Origin: Parabacteroides faecis
GTDB lineage: Bacteria > Bacteroidota > Bacteroidia > Bacteroidales > Tannerellaceae
DNA: 64,000 nucleotides
Direction of reading: 5' to 3'
Assembly (NCBI RefSeq): GCF_014647375.1
Contig: NZ_BMPB01000009.1
Coordinates: 124,001-188,000 of the forward strand
How positions within the stretch are numbered: position 1 is the first letter of the stretch; each line of letters starts with the position of its first letter. The notes under the pieces were generated by a model. The model saw only the letters and a list, made by a program, of their open reading frames with translations. It did no database searches and was not told where the DNA came from. Positions 26,478 to 33,892 of the stretch are shown here, one piece after another. Made by a program: the position numbers and the translations under genes.

Positions 26478-26822
26478 CACGTATAAGGAGAATATATTTA
26501 GAATGGCATGTAGATTGGGCAGATATGGATGCCCTCTGCATGCCATTTTACATACTTCATATTAGGGTTCAACCAGAATTATTATCGGAGTTTTCTTTTA
26601 GAGAGCAAGATGCCAGACGTAAGAGTCTGGTCAGGGATAAGATTTGTTTCATACAGTGTTTACTTTCTGTGATAAGGTAAATATATCAATAATGATTGTT
26701 AAAGATAAAGTGTGTAATATAAATTAAGTTGTTTATTTGATGGCGAGTACGTATATTTCGTACGATTTATTCGTGCAAGTGTGAGGATGTTCGTAATTAA
26801 AATGTATAACAAACAGAAAGAA
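26478..26822. other. 345-nt AT-rich gap with two hairpins
   Basis: No gene seen. A nested hairpin at 26502-26547 (AATGGCATG with CATGCCATT, and GGGCA with TGCCC inside) lies 25 nt after the GNAT-like gene and may end its transcript, though the T tail is short. A second small stem is CCAGAC/GTCTGG at 26613-26630. Near 26740-26770, GTACG/CGTAC words flank TATATTTC, a one-mismatch -7 element. Confidence 0.45.
26502..26547 (+). terminator. Nested hairpin downstream of the GNAT-like gene
   Basis: An outer 9-bp stem AATGGCATG/CATGCCATT and an inner 5-bp stem GGGCA/TGCCC, followed only by TTTA. A possible terminator, or a structured RNA of unknown role. Confidence 0.45.
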
Positions 26823-27980
26823 ATGAAAAAGTTAAATGCAAGTCTGGTAATGATTCTCCTTTCAATGGCAGGATTCACAGGATGCCAGCAGTCCGGTAGT
26901 CAACATGACGATCTTATCACAGTGGATGTCAGTGCCAGTTATCCCGAGAAGGAACTGGTTCTACAGGATTTTATGGATGTGGAATATGTTCCGTTGGAAA
27001 CAAATGACGAATTTATTACGCAGGGCATTGTGGAAGCCATCGGTAAGAAGGTCATAGTAGTAAGGAATATGCGGGACGGGAATATTTTCGTTTATGACAG
27101 GGCGACTGGGAAAGGGATAAAGAAGATAAACCGCTTTGGACAAGGTGCCGAGGAATATTCAGGGATTAACTCTATTATATTGGATGAAGATAACAGTGAA
27201 ATGTTTGTCTCTGACTATCCCGCACGAAAAATATCGGTGTATGACCTGTCCGGAAATTATAAGAGAAGTTTCAAGTATGCAGATACCGGCTATTATGACG
27301 ATATCTTCAATTATGATCGTGATCATTTGATTTGTTACAAGAAATATTCGACATCGAAAGAAGATGAACAGGCATGCCATTTGCTTGTTTCCAAGCAAGA
27401 CGGAAGTGTCACCCGTGAAATCCGAATCCCTTTTAAAGCGTATAAGACACCGGTCATTATGAAAGATGAATTGACGGTTGTGCCTGAGTTTCACCTGATG
27501 TTCCCCAATCAGAATAATTGGATACTTGTGAACACCTCGTCCGATACGTTGTACAACTATTTGGCTGATGGCCATATGTATCCTATCATTGCGCGGACTC
27601 CCTCCATCAATACCATGGAAACGGAAGTCTTTCTTTTCCCGACCGTTATTACCGATCGTTATTATTTTATGCGGACTATGAAGAAAGAACTTGACTACAA
27701 AACGTTTAAAGGATTCCCTGGTACCGATTTGTTCTATGACAAACAGGAAAAGACTCTTTCTCAGTTTACCATGTACAATGGTGATTATTCAAATAAGAGA
27801 TCGATTTCATTCCTTTTTAAACCCCGCAACTCTGAAATTGCAATCAGCCAGTCTTTGCAGGCTCCTGACCTCGTCGAGGCTTATGAGAAAGGACAGCTGA
27901 AAGGCAAATTGAAAGAAATTGCAGCGGGTTTGGATGAGGAAGCCAATCCGGTGATTATGTTGGCAAAGTACAAAAAATAG
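26823..27980 (+). CDS. 6-bladed beta-propeller lipoprotein
   Basis: Starting at ATG 26823 gives 385 residues beginning with a lipoprotein signal (SMAGFTGCQQ, lipid Cys about 22). Upstream in-frame ATGs only add a polar tail before the signal, so they are not preferred. The body matches the Bacteroidota 6-bladed beta-propeller family: LQDFMDVEYVPLETNDEF near the start, then blade-like repeats such as GNIFVYDRATGK, KINRFGQGAEEY and MFVSDYPARKISVYDL. Members sit on the cell surface or in the periplasm, often near transporters. No partner is adjacent here and the function is unknown. Confidence 0.82.
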   Translation: MKKLNASLVMILLSMAGFTGCQQSGSQHDDLITVDVSASYPEKELVLQDFMDVEYVPLETNDEFITQGIVEAIGKKVIVVRNMRDGNIFVYDRATGKGIKKINRFGQGAEEYSGINSIILDEDNSEMFVSDYPARKISVYDLSGNYKRSFKYADTGYYDDIFNYDRDHLICYKKYSTSKEDEQACHLLVSKQDGSVTREIRIPFKAYKTPVIMKDELTVVPEFHLMFPNQNNWILVNTSSDTLYNYLADGHMYPIIARTPSINTMETEVFLFPTVITDRYYFMRTMKKELDYKTFKGFPGTDLFYDKQEKTLSQFTMYNGDYSNKRSISFLFKPRNSEIAISQSLQAPDLVEAYEKGQLKGKLKEIAAGLDEEANPVIMLAKYKK

Positions 27981-28056
27981 AATATAAACCGGCAGATGAA
28001 TGTAGCGGTTAAGGGTTAAACTCTCCCTATCTGTTGTGTATCTGCCGGATAGTCTG

Positions 28057-28064
28057 TATTTTTG
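28057..28064 (+). promoter_or_regulatory. -7 element of the acyl-CoA ligase gene
   Basis: TATTTTTG matches TAnnTTTG, 24 nt upstream of ATG 28088. It supports that start over the longer in-frame extension. Confidence 0.45.
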
Positions 28065-28087
28065 CACGAAATTTAAGCATCTGTGCT

Positions 28088-29752
28088 ATGATACAAGAGA
28101 ACTTCATTAAGATATACGAAAACAGTTTCAAGGAAAACTGGTCGTTACCCGCCTTAACAGATTACAGCAAGAATGTCACTTTTACATTTGAAGATGTTGC
28201 GAAGGAGATTGCACGCATCCATATTTTGTTTGAGGAATGCCAGATCCGCCGGGGAGACAAGATCGCCCTGATCGGAAAAGACAGTGCCCGCTGGTGTATT
28301 GTTTATATGGCAGCTGTGACCTATGGTGCGATCATAGTACCGATCCTGCAGGATTTTAATCCGAATGACGTGCATCATATTATCAACCATTCCGAATCGG
28401 TGTTCCTGTTTGTCAGCGACCGTATTTGGGATTCGTTGGAAGAAGATAAGATCGAAGAGATACGCGGTGTATTCTCTCTTTCCGATTTCCGTTGCCTGCA
28501 TCAGCGTGACGGTGAAAGTATCCAGAAGCTGATGAAGTCGATGGATGAAAAGATGGAAGAGAAGTATCCGAACGGATTTTCCAAGAACGATATTAAATAT
28601 GCGGAATTGGATAACGACAAGGTTGTCCTGCTGAACTATACTTCCGGTACGACCGGTTTCAGTAAAGGCGTTATGCTGACAGGCAACAACCTGGCCGGTA
28701 ATGTGACTTATGCCAAGACACTGGATCTGATGTATCGGGGTGATCGTGAATTATGTTTCCTGCCGTTGGCGCATGCCTATAGTTGTGCTTTCAACTTCCT
28801 GGTACCGATGGCTGTCGGTGCACATGTTTATATGTTAGGAAAAGTACCTTCTCCGAAGATTTTGCTGAAAGCATTCGAAGAGGTGAAGCCGAACCTGATC
28901 CTGACCGTTCCGCTGATTCTGGAAAAGATCTATAAGAAAATGATTCTTCCCCAGTTGAGTAAGACAACGATGAAGCTGGCTCTGAATATCCCTTTGCTGG
29001 ATTCCCGTATCTATGCACAAATCCGTAAACATCTGGTGGATGCTATGGGAGGCCGTTTCCGCGAGGTTATTGTCGGAGGAGCTGCCATGAACCAGGAAGT
29101 AAGTGATTTTCTGTATAAAATCAAGTTCCCGTTTACGATCGGTTACGGTATGACGGAATGCGGACCGCTGATCAGTTATGATAATAATCGCGAATATGTA
29201 CTAGGTTCTTGCGGGCAGATACTGAAAGGTATTATGGAGGTACGTATCGATTCTGATGATCCGTATAATACGGTAGGGGAGATTCAGGTTCGTGGTGAGA
29301 ACGTCATGAAAGGCTATTATAAGAATGAAGAAGCGACTAAAAATGTTTTTACCGAAGACGGCTGGCTTCATACCGGCGACCTGGGAACGATCGACCACGA
29401 TAATCGTATCTTTATCCGTGGCCGCAGTAAGACAATGATCCTGGGTGCCAGCGGACAGAATATTTATCCGGAAGAGATTGAATCGAAGATAAACAACCTG
29501 CCTTTTGTCATGGAAAGTATCGTTATCGAAAAAAACGGTAAGTTGGTGGCTTTGGTTTATCCAGATTATGATACGGTGGACGGAACCGGTATTTCTCATA
29601 CCGATCTGCCGGTCATTATGGAACAGAACCGGATTGAGTTGAACAAGCAACTGGCTTCCTATGAAGTGGTATCTGAAATACAGTTATACCCGACCGAGTT
29701 TGAGAAGACTCCGAAGAAAAGTATTAAAAGATATTTATACAGTAACTACTAA
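28088..29752 (+). CDS. AMP-binding long-chain fatty-acid-CoA ligase-like protein
   Basis: Starting at ATG 28088 gives 554 residues. The ANL-superfamily motifs are clear: LLNYTSGTTGFSKGVML (P-loop), GYGMTECGPLISYD (A5), GWLHTGDLG (A7/A8) and a C-terminal KTPKKSIKRYLY with the catalytic Lys. It activates a fatty acid with ATP and loads it onto CoA. The similarity is to long-chain ligases (FadD/FAA type), but chain length is not readable from sequence. It is a single gene with its own promoter. Confidence 0.88.
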   Translation: MIQENFIKIYENSFKENWSLPALTDYSKNVTFTFEDVAKEIARIHILFEECQIRRGDKIALIGKDSARWCIVYMAAVTYGAIIVPILQDFNPNDVHHIINHSESVFLFVSDRIWDSLEEDKIEEIRGVFSLSDFRCLHQRDGESIQKLMKSMDEKMEEKYPNGFSKNDIKYAELDNDKVVLLNYTSGTTGFSKGVMLTGNNLAGNVTYAKTLDLMYRGDRELCFLPLAHAYSCAFNFLVPMAVGAHVYMLGKVPSPKILLKAFEEVKPNLILTVPLILEKIYKKMILPQLSKTTMKLALNIPLLDSRIYAQIRKHLVDAMGGRFREVIVGGAAMNQEVSDFLYKIKFPFTIGYGMTECGPLISYDNNREYVLGSCGQILKGIMEVRIDSDDPYNTVGEIQVRGENVMKGYYKNEEATKNVFTEDGWLHTGDLGTIDHDNRIFIRGRSKTMILGASGQNIYPEEIESKINNLPFVMESIVIEKNGKLVALVYPDYDTVDGTGISHTDLPVIMEQNRIELNKQLASYEVVSEIQLYPTEFEKTPKKSIKRYLYSNY

Positions 29753-29851
29753 TCTCTATTATTGTCTCTTGATTAACAGTCTCTTGCATTCGTTGCAAAA
29801 AATATTTGAAAAAAAAGTCTCTTATGTTGTACAACATATTTGATTAATACA

Positions 29852-29859
29852 TACATTTG
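29852..29859 (+). promoter_or_regulatory. -7 element of the small acidic lipoprotein gene
   Basis: TACATTTG; a partial -33 box GTTG (29826-29829) lies 22 nt upstream. The transcript would have a leader of about 40 nt. Confidence 0.5.
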
Positions 29860-29909
29860 CATCGTTTTAAGACAAGAAGATATTATAGACCGTTTAAATT
29901 AAAGACAAA

Positions 29910-30131
29910 ATGAAAAAGTTAGTTGCATTTGCTGCTATCGTTGCAGCCGTTTCTTTCACATCTTGTGGTAACAAATCTGCAGAATCAAATGCTGAAGTTG
30001 CTGAAACAGAAACTACAGTAGAAGAAACTCCTGCAGTTGTTGAAGAAGAAACAGTAACAGAAGAAGTTGCTCCTGCTGAAGGTGATTCAACTGCTGTTGC
30101 TACTGAAACAGAAGCTGCTCCTGCTGAATAA
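29910..30131 (+). CDS. Small acidic lipoprotein
   Basis: A 73-residue product. It has a lysine, a hydrophobic stretch and a lipobox SFTSCGNK (lipid Cys about 19). The remaining 54 residues are almost all Glu, Ala, Thr and Val in a repetitive pattern (AEVAETETTVEE and similar). Such short acidic lipoproteins are common and often abundant in Bacteroidales. The function is unknown; an outer-membrane or periplasmic spacer is one guess. It has its own promoter and a strong terminator, which suggests high, independent expression. Confidence 0.8.
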   Translation: MKKLVAFAAIVAAVSFTSCGNKSAESNAEVAETETTVEETPAVVEEETVTEEVAPAEGDSTAVATETEAAPAE

Positions 30132-30155
30132 TATTCAGTAAACAGTTAGAAGGAC

Positions 30156-30187
30156 AGTCTGTATGCTTACACATACAGACTTTTTTT
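30156..30187 (+). terminator. Intrinsic terminator of the acidic lipoprotein gene
   Basis: AGTCTGTAT pairs with ATACAGACT around an 8-nt loop, followed by a run of seven T. It separates the lipoprotein gene from the following barrel gene. Confidence 0.88.
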
Positions 30188-30207
30188 GTTTATAACGGTA
30201 TATCAAT

Positions 30208-32304
30208 ATGAAAAGAAATCTACTCATTATCCCAGTTGTCGCGTTGTTCAGCCATGCGTTGTCATCCCAGAATCCGGTCGACATGAATCTGTTGTTACAA
30301 AATGTAGAAATACAGGGAAAGCGTTTTTCCGGTTTGAACGGGGGAGAGGTCAAACGTCTGCAGGTTGATAAGAACCTGAGTAGTGTGACGGGGACTGTCT
30401 CGGAAGCCTTTCGCCAGATGCCTTCGCTGGTCACTGATATTGAAGGGGGAGTGACTTATCGCGGTTCCAGTAAGGCGGGGATGCTGATCAACGGTATTCC
30501 TTACGGATTGCTGGAAGAATATAGCGGAGATGTCCTGATCCAGTTGCCTGCTTTGTTCTTCAACCGTATCTCCATGTCTGCCCTGCCCGACATCTTGCTG
30601 GTTCCCGACGGTGATGCCGGTGTACTGAATCTTTCTTCTGCCAACTATACGAAATCCGATTCTCCTTTGACGGTTACATTGGGGGCCGGGTTACAGGAAC
30701 GGTATAATGTCGGTGCGGTCGTCAATCTGCATCCGGGTAAATTCCATATTGTCGGAAAATATAATTATCGTAAGGAATACCGTGAACGTTCATTCGATAA
30801 GACTACATGGACGGAGGCGGGTACAACCCTGATGAATAACAATGCGAAGGCACGTCCCGATGTTCATCTGGCGGATTTGAGCGTTGGTTACGATCTGACT
30901 TCAAATGACCTGCTGACGGTATATGGACTGTATCATTTAATGGATTACAGCCGTTATGGCGGGATCAATAATAAGGTCTTGAATCCGGACGGGACTGTGA
31001 AGAATCAGATGACGCGCCACCGTTACAACGACCAGCGTCAGGATGCTTATGCTGTGGAAGCGAGATGGAATCATCGTTTTGCCAATCCGCTGGACCAGTT
31101 GAGTGTGACATTCAATTACAATGATTTTAGTTACGACGAGGATAATCAGTATGAGAATGAAAAGCCGGGCACCGGAAATATCCTGAAGAAAGATAATATG
31201 TTCGCCAATCAGGACAAACATAATTATTATTTGTCTGCCGCATTCAGTAAATTGTTTACAAACGATTGGTATTTCAAAGCCGGTTATATCGGACGTATAA
31301 AAGATGAAAAGTACAGGACTGAGACGAACGATATCAGCCTGGATGACGATATCTGGACTCCGGTAGATAATAAGACATACGATTATTCTTTCAACCGGAA
31401 TACTCATTTGCTGTATGCTTCTGTAGATAAGCGATGGAATCGTTTTTCAGCCGAGGCTGGTTTACAGGCGGAGATAAATGCACAGGAGTTTAAGACTTAT
31501 GTCCCGGAAGTGGATAAGTCGGAGACTTCGGATTCGGAAAGAAGTCATACTCGTTTCCATCTCTATCCACGTGTGAAACTGTCTTTGCAAACCAGTAAAT
31601 CCGGTAGCCTGTCGTTGAGTTATCTGCAACGGGTGATCCGTCCTTACGGAGCGGATCTGAATCCTTTCATTCAGTATGGCGACCCGACGCATTTGACACA
31701 GGGAAATCCTGACCTGAAAGATGAGTTCATTCATTCTTTGGAGTTGTCTTATTTATTGGTGGCGGATCGTTTCCGTTTCTCTCCGGCTATTTATTACCGG
31801 AATAAGTCAAACCGGATCATGGAAGTGGTGAATGATGAGTCTGTCTGGCAGAAAGAGAATATCGGACACAGCCAGTCATTCGGTTTTGAACTGTCCGGCA
31901 ACTGGAATCCTATCCGTATACTGAATATCGGTTTCTCCGGAAATGTATATAAAGATGAGATTGACGGACGTACGGTCGGCTATGATGAAAAGAAATCGAT
32001 GGTTTGTACGGATTGGAAGGGGAGTGTAAGTATTGCCATAACACCGACCACCGAGTTTCAGTTGGATGGTTTCTTTATTTCGGACCAGTTGACACCGCAG
32101 GGAAAAATAAAGAGCCACAGCAGTGTGAATGCCGGACTCTCGCAGTATTTTATGAATCGTAAATTACGTGCTAACTTAAGTATCAATAATATCTTCGACG
32201 GTCTGGAGGAGACAACGATTATCGATACGAGCAAAATGCATATGGAGCAAATCCGTAATCGGGATGCCCGGGTTACGTGGTTAACGCTTACTTATAGTTT
32301 ATAA
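30208..32304 (+). CDS. TonB-dependent-receptor-like outer membrane beta-barrel protein
   Basis: A 698-residue protein with a signal peptide (about 1-20). A plug-like region follows (SEAFRQMPSLVTDIEGGVTYRG, then MLINGIPYGL, as in the TonB receptor plug). Then come many alternating aromatic strands of a 22-strand-type barrel and a C-terminal aromatic end WLTLTYSL. The usual N-terminal carboxypeptidase-regulatory beta-sandwich is missing and I see no clear TonB box. It fits the outer-membrane beta-barrel family annotated near TonB receptors. The ligand is unknown. No SusD-type partner is adjacent, though an orphan SusD-like gene lies 1.6 kb away. Confidence 0.8.
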   Translation: MKRNLLIIPVVALFSHALSSQNPVDMNLLLQNVEIQGKRFSGLNGGEVKRLQVDKNLSSVTGTVSEAFRQMPSLVTDIEGGVTYRGSSKAGMLINGIPYGLLEEYSGDVLIQLPALFFNRISMSALPDILLVPDGDAGVLNLSSANYTKSDSPLTVTLGAGLQERYNVGAVVNLHPGKFHIVGKYNYRKEYRERSFDKTTWTEAGTTLMNNNAKARPDVHLADLSVGYDLTSNDLLTVYGLYHLMDYSRYGGINNKVLNPDGTVKNQMTRHRYNDQRQDAYAVEARWNHRFANPLDQLSVTFNYNDFSYDEDNQYENEKPGTGNILKKDNMFANQDKHNYYLSAAFSKLFTNDWYFKAGYIGRIKDEKYRTETNDISLDDDIWTPVDNKTYDYSFNRNTHLLYASVDKRWNRFSAEAGLQAEINAQEFKTYVPEVDKSETSDSERSHTRFHLYPRVKLSLQTSKSGSLSLSYLQRVIRPYGADLNPFIQYGDPTHLTQGNPDLKDEFIHSLELSYLLVADRFRFSPAIYYRNKSNRIMEVVNDESVWQKENIGHSQSFGFELSGNWNPIRILNIGFSGNVYKDEIDGRTVGYDEKKSMVCTDWKGSVSIAITPTTEFQLDGFFISDQLTPQGKIKSHSSVNAGLSQYFMNRKLRANLSINNIFDGLEETTIIDTSKMHMEQIRNRDARVTWLTLTYSL

Positions 32305-32317
32305 TCAAAATAAATAA

Positions 32318-32422
32318 ACCGGACGCAGATGTCGCAGAATACGCAGATTAACGCAGACTTATTTTATTGATAATTAATCTATCTGCGTTACTCAGCGCCC
32401 GTCTGCGACATCTTCGTCCGGT
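32318..32422. repeat. Long inverted repeat between convergent genes
   Basis: Arms of 21 bp at 32318-32338 and 32402-32422 (start ACCGGACG, end CGTCCGGT) match with one mismatch. Inner CGCAGAT/ATCTGCG words also pair. No T run follows either arm. The words CGCAGATTAACGCAG and ATCTGCGTTA resemble a dispersed repeat I associate with Bacteroidales intergenic regions. It may form a bidirectional transcript-end hairpin or a palindromic element. Confidence 0.7.
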
Positions 32423-32458
32423 AAATATCGTCTTTTGACATACCTTCTTGTTTTCATT

Positions 32459-33748
32459 TTATATCGTATCCTTTTTCTTTTTGGGTATATAAAGTATCAA
32501 ACGAATAGACTGATCGTAAGTAAAGTAGCTCCATACCCATTCTATCAGTACCATCAACTTATTCTTGATCCCCAAGATAGAACGTAAATGAACCAGCATC
32601 CACACCATCCAGGCAATAAACCCTTGTAACTTCAGCTTTTTTAGATCGGCGACAGCTTTGTTGCGTCCTACGGTTGCCAGTGTTCCGAGATTTATGTAAT
32701 GGAAGGCTTTCAATGTTTTTCCCGATTCCAGGCGTTTGAGGTTATCTGCAAGCAGACTTCCCTGCTGGATAGCTACCTGGGCTACTTGCGGATGGCCGTT
32801 CGGGTATTCTTCTTCTGTCTGGAAACAAACATCGCCGATAGCAAATACGTTTGTCATCCCTGGCATCTGGTTAAATTCATTGACTGTGATCCGGCCACCC
32901 CGGTTCAATGCTTCTTTATCGATATGATCAAAATGCGTGGCGGTTACACCACTGACCCAAACGAGGGTTTTGGTTGTGATAGTGGAGTTGTCATCCAGTA
33001 TGACTTTTCCATCCTGATAGTCTGTTACCCGTTTATTCAGTATGATGTTTACGCCCATCTCTTTCAGGAATTTCTCTGCGTTCTCGGATGCTTCGGTAGA
33101 CATTACTCCAAGTAGCCTGGGAGAACCTTCTATCAAATAGATATTCATATCCGACTGTTTCAGGTCCGGATAATCCTTCGGCATAACGAATCTTTTCATT
33201 TCAGCCAGTACTCCGGAAACTTCTACGCCAGTGGCTCCACCACCAACGATAACCACATTCATCAGTGCTTGTTTTTCTTCCGGGTCGGTAGAGATTGTAG
33301 CCTTTTCAAAGTTGGAAAGCAGGGTGTTCCTTAGTTCAAGAGCTTCCTGAATCGTTTTCATCGGTAATGCTTTTTCTTCAATATTCTTGTTACCGAAGAA
33401 GTTGGTGATGGTACCGGAGGCTATCACCAGATAGTCGTAGCTCAGTTCACCGATCGATGTCTCGATCAGGTTTCGTTCGGTGATAACGGCTTTCACTTCT
33501 GCCATTCGGAAGTAGAAGTCTTTTTGTTTCTGGAATATCTTTCGGAAAGGAAATATGATTGATCCCGGCTCCAGACCGGATGATGCTACCTGATACAATA
33601 AGGGGGGGAACTGATGGAAATTGTTCTTGTCAATCAAGACTACCTGGAAGTTGCTTCCTTTCAGTTTATTGGCCAGCTTTAATCCCCCAAAACCACCACC
33701 AATAATAACAACCCTTTTCTTATCTGTTTTTGCAATGTTGAAGCCCAT
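32459..33748 (-). CDS. Type II NADH dehydrogenase (NDH-2) / NAD(P)-FAD oxidoreductase
   Basis: A 429-residue protein with two dinucleotide-binding motifs: VVIIGGGFGGLKLA (FAD, about 13-26) and VVIVGGGATGVEVSG (NADH, about 166-180). An FAIGDV motif occurs about residue 306. The last roughly 60 residues include a hydrophobic stretch (FIAWMVWMLVHL, then LIEWVWSYF) for membrane association. NDH-2 enzymes pass electrons from NADH to quinone without pumping protons. Length and motif order fit well. It is a single gene, convergent with the barrel protein gene. Confidence 0.9.
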   Translation of the reverse strand: MGFNIAKTDKKRVVIIGGGFGGLKLANKLKGSNFQVVLIDKNNFHQFPPLLYQVASSGLEPGSIIFPFRKIFQKQKDFYFRMAEVKAVITERNLIETSIGELSYDYLVIASGTITNFFGNKNIEEKALPMKTIQEALELRNTLLSNFEKATISTDPEEKQALMNVVIVGGGATGVEVSGVLAEMKRFVMPKDYPDLKQSDMNIYLIEGSPRLLGVMSTEASENAEKFLKEMGVNIILNKRVTDYQDGKVILDDNSTITTKTLVWVSGVTATHFDHIDKEALNRGGRITVNEFNQMPGMTNVFAIGDVCFQTEEEYPNGHPQVAQVAIQQGSLLADNLKRLESGKTLKAFHYINLGTLATVGRNKAVADLKKLKLQGFIAWMVWMLVHLRSILGIKNKLMVLIEWVWSYFTYDQSIRLILYIPKKKKDTI

Positions 33749-33892
33749 GATGTTCTATTTTATGTTTTATAATAGAACAATCGGATGGGGGAATAAGTTT
33801 GTCTGAAACGATTGAGAATGAGCGGTAGATGCAACAAAGTGCAACCATTTACTCTTTTGGCTGCACTTCGTCTTATAGGTAATTAAAGGAAT

